Shown piece by piece: positions 17,295 to 25,216 of a stretch of DNA of 64,000 nucleotides (positions are counted from its first letter, which is position 1; the number at the start of each line of letters is the position of its first letter). The DNA is from Pseudomonas agarici. Its GTDB lineage: Bacteria; Pseudomonadota; Gammaproteobacteria; Pseudomonadales; Pseudomonadaceae. Position numbers and translations under genes: made by a program. The DNA is taken from positions 173,267 through 237,266 of the forward strand of contig NZ_FOAR01000007.1 of the NCBI RefSeq assembly GCF_900109755.1. The letters are read 5' to 3'. The notes beneath the pieces are model-generated. The model did not search any database, had not been told where the DNA came from, and saw only the letters and a program-made list of their open reading frames with translations.

Positions 17295-18626
17295 ATGCCG
17301 CTGCGTGCGCCTGTATTGTTAATAGTGGACTACAACCTGAGCCGGATCGGCGATGTTCTGCACATGCGCAACTATGCGCGCCAGCAATGGGGCGCCGAGA
17401 CCTGGCTGGTCCGGGACAATCCTCAGGATCATGACCTGCAGATCAGTGATCGGGTCATCGATGCCGACCCGCTGGACTCGGATTTCGTCCGCCATGCGCT
17501 GCGTCAGTTGGGCGAGGACGCGGACAGAATCAGTGCCGGAATGGTGTTTTCCGACAACGCGGTCGCCAGCGGTGCGGCCCTGCTCGAACAACTCGGCCTG
17601 CCGGTGGACGACGCCGAGCTGGCGCTGGGCGCCTTTGACAAACTGGCCTACCGCATCGCCGAGCGTCGCGATCGTCCCCTGCTTGAGCCGCTGGGGGTCA
17701 TGCTGCCGGACTTCCAGCAGATCGGATGCATCAACGATGTGCGCAATTTCGCCCTGCGCCAGGAACGCGGCTTCGTCATCAAACCTGCGTGTGAAGGCAA
17801 CAATCGCGGGGTGGTGATGGTCGCACCGGGGGGCGATTGCGAGCAGGCTTTTGCCGAAGTGGCGCCCTACCTGGAGGGCGGTGTATTGGCAGAAGCGTTC
17901 ATCACCTTCACCCGCGAATACTCCTATGACGGCTTGGGCGATCTGTGGTTTATCACGGAAAAAGTCAGCGCCACCGGACGTTATCCCGTGGAAGTAGCGC
18001 AGATCCTGCCCGCCCGCCTCAGCCAGCCAGAGCGTCAGGCGATTTATCAGACCGGCGAGCAGGTCAATCGTCTGGTCGGCCAGCGAATCGGTCCGTTTCA
18101 CAACGAGATCAAACTCAGCGATGCCGCTTACCAAACGGCCGTGATCGAGCCTAACCGTCGCCCCGGCGGCATGAAAATCTGGACGCTGGCGCACGCGGTA
18201 CATGGAGTCGATCTGTATGCGGCGTGGGTCGATTCGGTGTTCTCCGCGTCGGTGCCGCAGGAACTGCCACCGGCAACCTGCAGCGCCGCCACGGTGATGT
18301 TCGGCGTACCCGAGGACATGACGCTCGACGCGATCGAACTGGGCGAAATCCGCACCATGGTTGATGACACGCTGACGTTGGCCGCGCAGACCATCGACTT
18401 GGCCAAGGACGATATCGTGTTGCTCGAATGCGCCTGGATCATCGGCCAGTCACGGCTGATCCATGCAACCCCCAGAGACAACAGCGACTTCGTGGCCCAT
18501 GCCTGCGTCGCGTTGCATGACGCGCGCATCGACATCTGCGATCTGGTGACGGTGTTGCGTGAACAGTGGCTCACGGTACTGAACCGTCACCTGTCCGCTG
18601 CGCAATTGTTCAAGGTCGCGTCCTGA
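17295..18626 (+). CDS. ATP-grasp ligase 2
   Basis: The 443-residue protein starts MPLRAPVLLIVDYNLSR and carries the ATP-grasp features FVIKPACEGNNRGVVMV (adenine/phosphate-binding strand and loop) and VIEPNRRPGGMKIW (ExN metal site followed by GG). It is clearly diverged from its two neighbours, so the three are not recent duplicates. ATG 17295 is preceded by GAGG nine bases upstream; longer in-frame starts exist back to 17253. The C-terminal 120 residues form an extra domain. It probably makes a second amide bond, or activates a different substrate, in the same pathway. Confidence 0.85.
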   Translation: MPLRAPVLLIVDYNLSRIGDVLHMRNYARQQWGAETWLVRDNPQDHDLQISDRVIDADPLDSDFVRHALRQLGEDADRISAGMVFSDNAVASGAALLEQLGLPVDDAELALGAFDKLAYRIAERRDRPLLEPLGVMLPDFQQIGCINDVRNFALRQERGFVIKPACEGNNRGVVMVAPGGDCEQAFAEVAPYLEGGVLAEAFITFTREYSYDGLGDLWFITEKVSATGRYPVEVAQILPARLSQPERQAIYQTGEQVNRLVGQRIGPFHNEIKLSDAAYQTAVIEPNRRPGGMKIWTLAHAVHGVDLYAAWVDSVFSASVPQELPPATCSAATVMFGVPEDMTLDAIELGEIRTMVDDTLTLAAQTIDLAKDDIVLLECAWIIGQSRLIHATPRDNSDFVAHACVALHDARIDICDLVTVLREQWLTVLNRHLSAAQLFKVAS

Positions 18627-18657
18627 CTTCTCTCTAATATGCTTTGAGATCCCCGGC

Positions 18658-19887
18658 ATGAAAATCCTGATTCTTTACCGTGTTCCGTATCCGCGTATCG
18701 AATACCACCGCGGGATTGACCATGACTTGCACGATGTCACGTACATCGGCAAACAATCGGCGATCGATACGCTCCCCGCCGACCTGCGCTGCCACAGCGT
18801 GGTGCGAGTCGGGCTGAACAGCGCCTTCGATGAAACGCTGGCGTGGCTGGCTGAAAGTCCACAAACCTTTGATCGCGTCATTTCGATGTCCGAGTACGAA
18901 TTGCTCGACGCGGCGCGTCTGCGCAAAGTGCTGAATATCGAAGGTGCGTCGTTGCAGTCGGTGACCCTGGCGCGCAACAAGCTGGAGATGAAAGCAGCGG
19001 TTCAAGCCCGGCATCTGCGTGTACCGCGCTTCATGTCGCTGGAGCGCTATCTGGCGCTGCAAGGCCATGCGCCGTGGACTGGCGCAACCGTGGTGAAACC
19101 TCACAGCGGCGCGTCGAGCATGGACGTCAGCATTCATCAGCAACCGGCTCGCGCCTTCGATGAGATCAGGCACAAGATCAGTGGTCTTGCGCTGCGCGTT
19201 GATGAGTTTCAGGTCGAAGAGTACATCAGCGGCCCGATCCGCCATTTCGACGGTCTGGTATTGAACGGTCGGGTCATCACCCTGATGTCCAGCGAATACG
19301 TGGGCACCTGCCTGGATTACATGGAGCGCGGTCAACCGCTCGGTTCGTGGCACATCGAAACCACGGCGTCGATGCATGAGTGGGTCAGCGCGGCGCTGCA
19401 AGCGGTGCAGATTCACAATGGCGCGTTTCATCTCGAAGCGATCATGGCGGACGACGAGCCGGTGTTCCTCGAGGTCGGTAACCGAGTCGGTGGCGCGGAT
19501 GTGGTCGCGACCTATGAGCTCGCCACGGGCATCCACTTGCCGTCGCTGGAATTACGCATTCACGTAGACGGCGAACTGGACCTTTCGGCCTTCAGTTGCC
19601 AGCAGAGCGACTTGGGTTTCGGCTGGTTTGTGTTCCCGGGGCACACCCATCCGGAGCGGATCTACCAGGGCCTGGACGGCGCCGAAGAGCTGCGCGCGAG
19701 TGCGCACGTCGTGCAATGGAATGAACTGTCAGTGGGCGCGCTGTTGCCGGAGCACGTGACGTATTCGGCGTTCGAAGCGCCATTGGCCGGCATCGTCAAA
19801 AGCGCGGAACCCCAGCAGACCCGGGCATGGATGCAATCGTTGTTTTCACGTGTGCGCCTGGCGCACAACCTGACCTCTGTAGCGTGA
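18658..19887 (+). CDS. ATP-grasp ligase 3
   Basis: The 409-residue protein begins MKILILYRVPYPRIEYH and has the ATP-grasp segment TVVKPHSGASSMDV and the metal site FLEVGNRVGGADV. In the last motif the Asn is one position later (E-x-x-N-R) than the classical E-x-N; this variant occurs in ATP-grasp enzymes of natural-product clusters. QVEEYISG and LGFGWFVFPG follow the pattern of the BtrJ/biotin-carboxylase-like ATP-grasp folds. It is 31 bp downstream of ligase 2. A clear RBS is not visible (only TTTGAGATC). It is likely an amino acid or dipeptide ligase of the cluster. Confidence 0.83.
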   Translation: MKILILYRVPYPRIEYHRGIDHDLHDVTYIGKQSAIDTLPADLRCHSVVRVGLNSAFDETLAWLAESPQTFDRVISMSEYELLDAARLRKVLNIEGASLQSVTLARNKLEMKAAVQARHLRVPRFMSLERYLALQGHAPWTGATVVKPHSGASSMDVSIHQQPARAFDEIRHKISGLALRVDEFQVEEYISGPIRHFDGLVLNGRVITLMSSEYVGTCLDYMERGQPLGSWHIETTASMHEWVSAALQAVQIHNGAFHLEAIMADDEPVFLEVGNRVGGADVVATYELATGIHLPSLELRIHVDGELDLSAFSCQQSDLGFGWFVFPGHTHPERIYQGLDGAEELRASAHVVQWNELSVGALLPEHVTYSAFEAPLAGIVKSAEPQQTRAWMQSLFSRVRLAHNLTSVA

Positions 19888-19918
19888 CACCGACCTCCTT
19901 CATCAAGGCAAATAATCC

Positions 19919-20815
19919 ATGAAACCACTGCACGTAGTGTTGGCTGTATTGATAACGGCAATCTGGGGTGTGAATTTCTCGGTGATCAAACTGGGACTGG
20001 CCACCGTCGATCCGTTCATCCTGGCGGGTATTCGCTTCAGTCTCTGTGCGTTACCGGCGATTTTCTTCATCCGTAAACCCGACGTGCCGTGGCGCTACAT
20101 CATCGGCTATGGTCTGGTGTTCGGCATCGGTCTGTGGGGCGTGGTCAATCTGGGTATCAAGGCCGGGCTGTCGGCGGGCATCGCGTCGCTGGTGCTGCAG
20201 TTCAGCGCGTTCTTCACCATCCTGCTCGGCGGTTGGGTGTTCAAGGAAGCGCTGACCCGCTTTCAGGTGCTGGGCATGTTGATCGCCCTCGCGGGGCTGG
20301 TGTGCATCATCAAGATCAGTGACGGTTCGGTGAGCCTGACCGGCGTGTTGCTGGTGTTGGTGGGCGCGGCGTCTTGGAGCGTTGCCAACATCATCAACAA
20401 GAAGGCCAGCACCAAGGATGTCTTCGGCTTTCTGGTCTGGTCCAGCGCTTTTGCACCGATTCCGCTGTTCGCCCTCGATTACGCGGTGAACGGCAGCGCC
20501 GGCTACACCGCGTTTGTCAGTCAGGTGAACACGACTGCCATGTTGTCGATCCTGTTCCAGGTCTATCCCAACACGCTGTTCGCTTACTGGATCTGGAACT
20601 CGCTGCTCAAAACCTATCCGCTCTCCACAGTGGCGCCGCTGTCTCTGCTGGTGCCGATCTTCGGCATGCTCGGTTCGGTAGTGGTGTTCAACGAAAGTGT
20701 GCCGGTGAGCAAAGTACTGGCGGTGGTGCTGATCGTACTCGGCCTGGCCGTCGGCCTCTATGGTCAGCGTATTTTCAATGCTATGTTCGCGCGCCCTGCG
20801 CGCACTTCAATGTGA
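19919..20815 (+). CDS. EamA/DMT-family transporter
   Basis: The 298-residue protein has ten predicted membrane helices in two EamA repeats (about 5-135 and 150-290), starting LHVVLAVLITAIWGVNFSVIKLGL, a classic RhaT/YdcZ-type opening. DMT transporters of this kind often export amino acids and related metabolites. It sits 31 bp after ligase 3 and 17 bp before the Tat-exported PLP enzyme. A plausible role is to move a cytoplasmic intermediate to the periplasm, where the PLP enzyme acts. Substrate is inference. Confidence 0.88.
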   Translation: MKPLHVVLAVLITAIWGVNFSVIKLGLATVDPFILAGIRFSLCALPAIFFIRKPDVPWRYIIGYGLVFGIGLWGVVNLGIKAGLSAGIASLVLQFSAFFTILLGGWVFKEALTRFQVLGMLIALAGLVCIIKISDGSVSLTGVLLVLVGAASWSVANIINKKASTKDVFGFLVWSSAFAPIPLFALDYAVNGSAGYTAFVSQVNTTAMLSILFQVYPNTLFAYWIWNSLLKTYPLSTVAPLSLLVPIFGMLGSVVVFNESVPVSKVLAVVLIVLGLAVGLYGQRIFNAMFARPARTSM

Positions 20816-20832
20816 ATCGATAGGGAGCCGGT

Positions 20833-22182
20833 ATGAATCTGGGAAGACGTGATTTTATGGGCGCCACTGTAGGAGCGACCCTGATTGGAGGCAGCATGGT
20901 TGCAAGTGTAGTAAACGCACAGGTGGGTCAAGCACCTGTCAAGGATGAAACCGTGACGACACTTGATCCCGCCGATTGGGCGTCGGTACGGGCGCAGTTC
21001 AAGCTGTCTCCGGAGATTGTGCACATTTCCAATTTCTTTCTGGCTTCCAACCCCAAGCCGGTACGCGATGCGATGGCGCGCCACCGCCAGGCCTTCGACG
21101 AGAACCCTTATACCTACCTTGAAGACAATATGTTCGCCAAACCCGAAGACATGGTTTGGCGCAAGGTTTGCTCTGCGGCGGCGGAGTACACCGGTGGCCG
21201 GGCTGAGGACATTGCGCTGACCACCAGCACCACGCAGGGTCTGGCGATGATTTACAACGGCCTGAAGCTGCGTCCCGATCAGGAAATCCTGACCACCCAT
21301 CACGAGTGGTATACCCACGACGAGGCCATGCGCCTGGCAGTGGTCAAATGGGGTGGGAGCATCCGTCGCATCGATCTGTACGAAGGGCCTGAGGATGTCA
21401 GTGTCGACGCGATCGTCGCGCGCATAGAAGCGGCCATCAAACCCTCGACGCGCATTCTGGCCATGACCTGGGTGCACTCGGGCACTGGCGTGCGCTTGCC
21501 GCTCAAGGACATCGGTACACTTGTGACCCGACTCAATCGTGAGCGCGCTGAAGCCGATCAGATCATCTACGTGATCGACGGTGTGCACGGCTTCGGTTGT
21601 TCCGAGGCGCAGGTGGCGAGTCTAGGCTGCGACTTTTTCAGCGCTGGCACGCACAAGTGGATTCTTGGCCCGCATGGTACGGGGCTGGTCTGGGCACGTG
21701 AAGGTCAATGGGCGCAGATCACTCCCACCATCCCTACCATCATGGCCGCCGAGCCTGGCAACGCCTGGCGCCAGCAACGCGATCCGCAAGGTGAAACGCA
21801 GGCCGCCTGGGTCAGCCCTGGCGGGTTCCTGGCGTTTGAAAACCAGTGGGGCGTGATCGAGGCGTTTGAGTTCGTCAAGAAAATCGGCCGCAAGCGCATC
21901 GCCGATCGCGTCGCCGAACTCAACGGTCAACTGAAAGAGGGCCTGGCGAAGCTGCCCAATGTGCACTTGCACACGCCCCGTTGCGCCGAGTTTTCCGCTG
22001 GCATCGTGTGCTGCGACGTTAAAGGCTGGACGCCCAAGGATGTCGTGGCGAAGTTGAAAGCGCAGAAGATCATCGCCAGTGCCACACCGTATCGCCATTC
22101 GACGGTGCGTTTCTCTGCCGGGATCATCAACACCCCTGAAGATATCGAGAAAACCCTCAAGGTCATGCGCACGTTCGCCTGA
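20833..22182 (+). CDS. Tat-exported class V PLP-dependent enzyme (isopenicillin N epimerase/PvdN-like)
   Basis: The 449-residue protein opens with a twin-arginine signal (GRRDFMG at 4-10, hydrophobic stretch to about residue 28, ending VNAQ). The catalytic domain is a fold-type I class V aminotransferase: HHEWYTHDE near 156, Asp249 and His252 in VIDGVHGFG, and the Schiff-base Lys275 in AGTHKWILGPHGTG. This combination is best known from PvdN, the periplasmic enzyme that modifies pyoverdine side chains, and from isopenicillin N epimerase-like proteins. A PLP enzyme in the periplasm implies that a precursor crosses the inner membrane before final modification. GGGAG lies seven bases before the ATG. 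No pyoverdine genes are in the window, so I infer a cluster-specific substrate. Confidence 0.88.
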   Translation: MNLGRRDFMGATVGATLIGGSMVASVVNAQVGQAPVKDETVTTLDPADWASVRAQFKLSPEIVHISNFFLASNPKPVRDAMARHRQAFDENPYTYLEDNMFAKPEDMVWRKVCSAAAEYTGGRAEDIALTTSTTQGLAMIYNGLKLRPDQEILTTHHEWYTHDEAMRLAVVKWGGSIRRIDLYEGPEDVSVDAIVARIEAAIKPSTRILAMTWVHSGTGVRLPLKDIGTLVTRLNRERAEADQIIYVIDGVHGFGCSEAQVASLGCDFFSAGTHKWILGPHGTGLVWAREGQWAQITPTIPTIMAAEPGNAWRQQRDPQGETQAAWVSPGGFLAFENQWGVIEAFEFVKKIGRKRIADRVAELNGQLKEGLAKLPNVHLHTPRCAEFSAGIVCCDVKGWTPKDVVAKLKAQKIIASATPYRHSTVRFSAGIINTPEDIEKTLKVMRTFA

Positions 22183-22298
22183 CACCCAGCCAGCCCGGAT
22201 CGACGCCAGTCTTCTGCACCGCTCAACGCGGCTACGGGGCTGACGTCGTCCGTTCAAATTCAATGAATCGCGCGTACTCAAGGGTAAGGATCGACGAC

Positions 22299-23480
22299 AT
22301 GAGTGAACACCCAAGCCCCGCAAAAGAGTTGGTCATTTTCCTGTTCTGCTCGACGGTCTACCGCCTGTTTTCCGGCGCACTGCTGGTCTCGTTGACCTGG
22401 ACCATTCTCAAACAGAACGATGGCGACTACCTGCCGTTGGCCTTGGCGATTTTCTGCTCGTTCATACCGGCGTTCATCACCCCGATGATGATCAAGCGCC
22501 TGTCGCGCCACATGACCGGACGCCAGATGAGCAGTCTGTTCGTACTGTGCCTGACGGGCCTGGCGCTGATCTCCGGGTTCTCGCGAAACTTTACCCTCGG
22601 CTTGCTGATCACCAACCTGTTTGTGTGGCTGATGATCATGTCGCTCGAGGCCAGCCTGGACATGTGGTTTACCCAGCTGCAACGGGGCATGGATGAAGCC
22701 AAAGTACGGCGGATCAGTGGCGCCACCACGGCCACCAGCCAGGCGGCCCTGATGATCGGTCCGTTGTTGGCAGCGGGTTTGATGCCGATTCTGACCGGCA
22801 TCGGTTTTTCCCTTGTACTGAGCACCGGTTTCTTGCTGGTTGCGGGTATTTGCTACACGCGCAACGGCCTGCCTATGGATGTTCGCGAGAAGCTCGAAGG
22901 GGCGGCTCCCGCCAGACTGCCGATGACCTTGTTGGTGCCGATGGTGCTGATCTGGCCGATTCTGGGCGCGTTCAATTTCATGCTGCCCGTGTACGTATCG
23001 AATCACGGATGGACGCTTTTTGAACTGGGTGTCCTTGATGCCGTGTTCGGCTTGGGCATGGCGCTGATCGGTGTGCTGGTCATCATCGCCAACACCGGCC
23101 GTAACCTGCTGGTTTACCTGTCGGCGCTGACTGCGCTGGCGGTGATTTCCACCACGATGTGGTGGCTGATGCCGGACACGCTGTTTCTCAAAGCGCTGAG
23201 CCTGTTAATTCTGGGCATGGCCTTTGGTGGTGCTCGTGTGCATATCCGTGTCGCGATTGCCTGCCGTTACAGCGAAGCGGCCGTCGGTTTGTACGTGAGC
23301 AAGGCAAATGCCCTGGCAACGCCGATGCTGCTGCTGATCCTCAGTATGCAGTTGGCGATCATCGAGAACGCCTGGCTGCTGCCGTTCCTGCTGGTGACCC
23401 TGTCGGTCGTGCTGTTGCTGCAGACCTCGGCGACGCGCTTTGCCCGTGGGCAAACGCCTGTCGAAGCCGTGGGGGCCTGA
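22299..23480 (+). CDS. MFS transporter (second cluster pump)
   Basis: The 393-residue protein has about twelve hydrophobic helices and a short N-terminus (MSEHPSPAKELVIFLF). It belongs to a different MFS subgroup from the one at 13401 and lacks a clear motif A. AAGGA eight bases before ATG 22299 sets the start; the open frame extends to 22263. It is the last intact gene of the unidirectional cluster, 116 bp after the PLP enzyme. It could export the final product or take up a precursor. Confidence 0.85.
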   Translation: MSEHPSPAKELVIFLFCSTVYRLFSGALLVSLTWTILKQNDGDYLPLALAIFCSFIPAFITPMMIKRLSRHMTGRQMSSLFVLCLTGLALISGFSRNFTLGLLITNLFVWLMIMSLEASLDMWFTQLQRGMDEAKVRRISGATTATSQAALMIGPLLAAGLMPILTGIGFSLVLSTGFLLVAGICYTRNGLPMDVREKLEGAAPARLPMTLLVPMVLIWPILGAFNFMLPVYVSNHGWTLFELGVLDAVFGLGMALIGVLVIIANTGRNLLVYLSALTALAVISTTMWWLMPDTLFLKALSLLILGMAFGGARVHIRVAIACRYSEAAVGLYVSKANALATPMLLLILSMQLAIIENAWLLPFLLVTLSVVLLLQTSATRFARGQTPVEAVGA

Positions 23481-23488
23481 ACGCCGAA

Positions 23489-23720
23489 CTACAACGGCAA
23501 CGGCCGATCCTGAACCATCCGTTTTATCACCAGCGTCGACGTCAGTCTTTGAACATTGGGCAATGTTGAAAGGCTGTCGTCGTACAGCCGCTGCGCATCG
23601 ATCACCTGCGGTATTTCGACTAGCGCCGCCTCGAATGCTTCGACGGCTTGCCGGTTACCCTCGTGCAACGTGACAAAGACCATCGCGGAGAAGTTGAGGC
23701 CGAGGGCGACAGGGTCCAGA
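23489..23720 (-). pseudogene. Lrp/AsnC-family regulator fragment with internal deletion
   Basis: Reading the minus strand gives LDPVALGLNFSAMVFVTLHEGN and on to LVEIPQVIDAQR, then directly RLYDDSLSTLPNVQR and the C-terminal tail QDRPLPL. In intact Lrp/AsnC regulators a segment of about 22-26 residues (the DPDYLLRV strand) separates these parts, so it has been deleted, apparently between two QR-like sites. The N-terminal HTH is absent. It is convergent with the MFS gene and ends 8 bp from its stop. Confidence 0.7.
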
Positions 23721-24147
23721 TTACCTTGAAGAATAGTAATTACATAACCTATTTATTACTTAGATATTACCTTTCCGCTTTCGCCTCAAAGCCTTGAAAA
23801 CAAAGGGCTGTAGCTGATTCACTGGCCGCACTTACATTTCTTACCTTTTCCCGACGCCTTACTCAAAAAACGCTCATGCATACACGCCGTGCGTCCGTTC
23901 GCCTCACTGCGCACATCATGACGATGATGTACGGACGCTCTGGTGCACACACTTAAAAGCGCGTGGGCGTGCTTGTAGGTGTGTGCTGGGATTGGAGCGA
24001 CGGAACCTTACGCCGGGATATGGGCGCGGTAGGTTGTACGGCTTGCCGGAGATGCTGTTTCAGGTGAGGAGTGGTACAAAAGTGGTACGGAGTTTTCTAG
24101 TCTGCTCTGTAATGGCCGGATTACATGGCCTGTAGGATTAGTTGGTG
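23721..24147. other. Non-coding right flank of the island
   Basis: I see no gene here. Nested inverted repeats occur at 23891-23938: GCGTCCGT pairs with ACGGACGC, and inside them CATCAT-GACG-ATGATG. No T tract follows. GGTACAAAAGTGGTACGG at 24074-24091 is a short direct repeat of GGTAC close to the att site. Confidence 0.4.
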
Positions 24148-24230
24148 CAATCCATCATCGGGGCTACGCTGAGGCGCCGAGACAGTGCGGGGTTTGATTC
24201 TGCTGGGCTGGAACTTTGTTTTTGTACCAT
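24138..24230 (-). pseudogene. Stranded alternative 5' end of dusA
   Basis: The minus strand from ATG 24230 reads MVQKQSSSPAESNPALSRRL, then SVAPMMDCTN and TAA. It matches the DusA start up to APMMD (att core 24148-24164) and then diverges. It is either the ancestral chromosomal start or the replacement start brought by a second island. Confidence 0.72.
24148..24164. repeat. Right att repeat of the dusA island
   Basis: This 17-bp direct repeat is identical to 12260-12276 and covers the same APMMDW codons. Flanking bases differ on both sides. Confidence 0.88.
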
Positions 24231-24333
24231 TTTACTCAACGTGTTTTTAGCGTGTTTTGGGGTGTTTTCAGGCGTTTTTTAAGTCTCAGCGGTACGATTT
24301 ATCACTCAAAAACTGACGCGTACCACTTTAGAT

Positions 24334-24600
24334 GTGGCGACTATCAGGGCAAGAAAACTGGCAGATGGGACTGTGAGCTACACGGCTCAGATCCGCATCA
24401 AACGCCACGGAAAGCAAGTCTACACGGAGAGCCAGACCTTCGCCCGAAAACAGGCTGCCCAGGCTTGGGCGCGTAAGCGCGAGTCGGGGCCGGATGAGCC
24501 TGGCGCGATCCAGAGCGCGAGCCGCAAAGGCACCAGGCTCAAAGAAATGGCCGATCACTATCGGGTCGAAGTTGAGAAAGCCCGACCGCTGAGCACGCCT
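24334..24600 (+). pseudogene. Second tyrosine integrase remnant, N-terminal domain
   Basis: From GTG 24334 the translation MATIRARKLADGTVSYTAQ, then QTFARKQAAQAWARKRE and RKGTRLKEMADHYRVEVEKARPL, is the N-terminal arm and start of the core-binding domain of a dusA-type integrase. Homology stops around 24595, and the open frame runs on into unrelated sequence antisense to the next gene. The catalytic domain is missing. It is related to, but clearly different from, the remnant at 12440. Confidence 0.75.
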
Positions 24601-24622
24601 GAAAGCGTTGTTTCATCAGGGC

Positions 24623-24964
24623 TCAGAGCGGTTTTTCAATGTGATCGTAACGCTGTTTCAACTGCCTCAGGCGCTTCTCGTACTCGTGCGAAAGACAATC
24701 CTGGTCGCTGCCGCAGGCGTTGCGTTCCTTGAGCCAGGCAGCTTGTTCATCTTGCATGGCGCCGCGGTTTCCCATGGCGAACAGGCCGCGCAGTAAGCGG
24801 TAAGTGGTGGCCATTTCGACGTCAAGGTCGTTCAGTTGGCGGTCGGTGCAAATGCTCATTTCCGCCGGTAGCCTGGCTTTGTCGCAATCGAAGCTGGCTG
24901 CCTGAGCGGGGCCGGTGCCCAGGAATAGTGAAGGCGCAGCCAGTACCCATAAAAGTTTTTTCAT
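24623..24964 (-). CDS. LprI-like (DUF1311) periplasmic protein
   Basis: The 113-residue protein has a signal peptide (MKKLLWVLAAPSLFLGTGPAQA) and a DUF1311/lysozyme-inhibitor LprI domain: SFDCDKARLPAEMSICTDRQL, LDVEMATTYRLL, and CGSDQDCL. The four Cys residues would form two disulfides. The family includes periplasmic lysozyme inhibitors, but many members have no proven role. It is the first intact gene after the island junction. The 250 bp between it and the next gene hold no convincing ORF. Confidence 0.85.
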   Translation of the reverse strand: MKKLLWVLAAPSLFLGTGPAQAASFDCDKARLPAEMSICTDRQLNDLDVEMATTYRLLRGLFAMGNRGAMQDEQAAWLKERNACGSDQDCLSHEYEKRLRQLKQRYDHIEKPL

Positions 24965-25216
24965 GTTCGTTTTCAGCGCTCGGTTTTACCTTGATTTCAG
25001 TCAGACCGACTTGAACGCAATTGGTTTTACGGGACCGACCATAGGTCAGCGCGTCATGGTCGGCAGCATTCAATTCGTGTTTTCGGGGACTGGCACTCCT
25101 CTGGTCATTGATCGTCGGTATGACTCAACCGTAATTTGAGCTGGGCACTTTACCTCCGCTGATATTTGACCTGTACTCCGATAACGAGCGGTGGTGTGTT
25201 TCGGTGTTTATCGTGA

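Larger units (their letters stand above)
12260..24164. mobile_element. dusA-integrated genomic island (11.9 kb) carrying a biosynthetic cluster
   Basis: The element is bounded by identical 17-bp repeats at 12260-12276 and 24148-24164. Its first gene is a decayed tyrosine integrase (12440-12577), placed just inside the att site as is typical of dusA islands. Its right end holds an Lrp/AsnC fragment and about 400 bp without genes. A second dusA 5' end and a second, different integrase N-terminus (24334-24600) follow the right repeat, so two islands probably integrated in tandem and the outer one was mostly deleted. With both integrases broken the island is probably fixed. The cargo between 12794 and 23480 reads as one metabolic unit. 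Confidence 0.8.

Noticed and set aside
23891..23938. Possible CRISPR or terminator at the island flank
   Set aside because: It is a single nested inverted repeat without T tract or regularly spaced repeats, so I call neither.
24915..25139. 74-codon plus-strand ORF upstream of the LprI-like gene
   Set aside because: It overlaps the LprI promoter and start, has no RBS and no recognisable family; not called.
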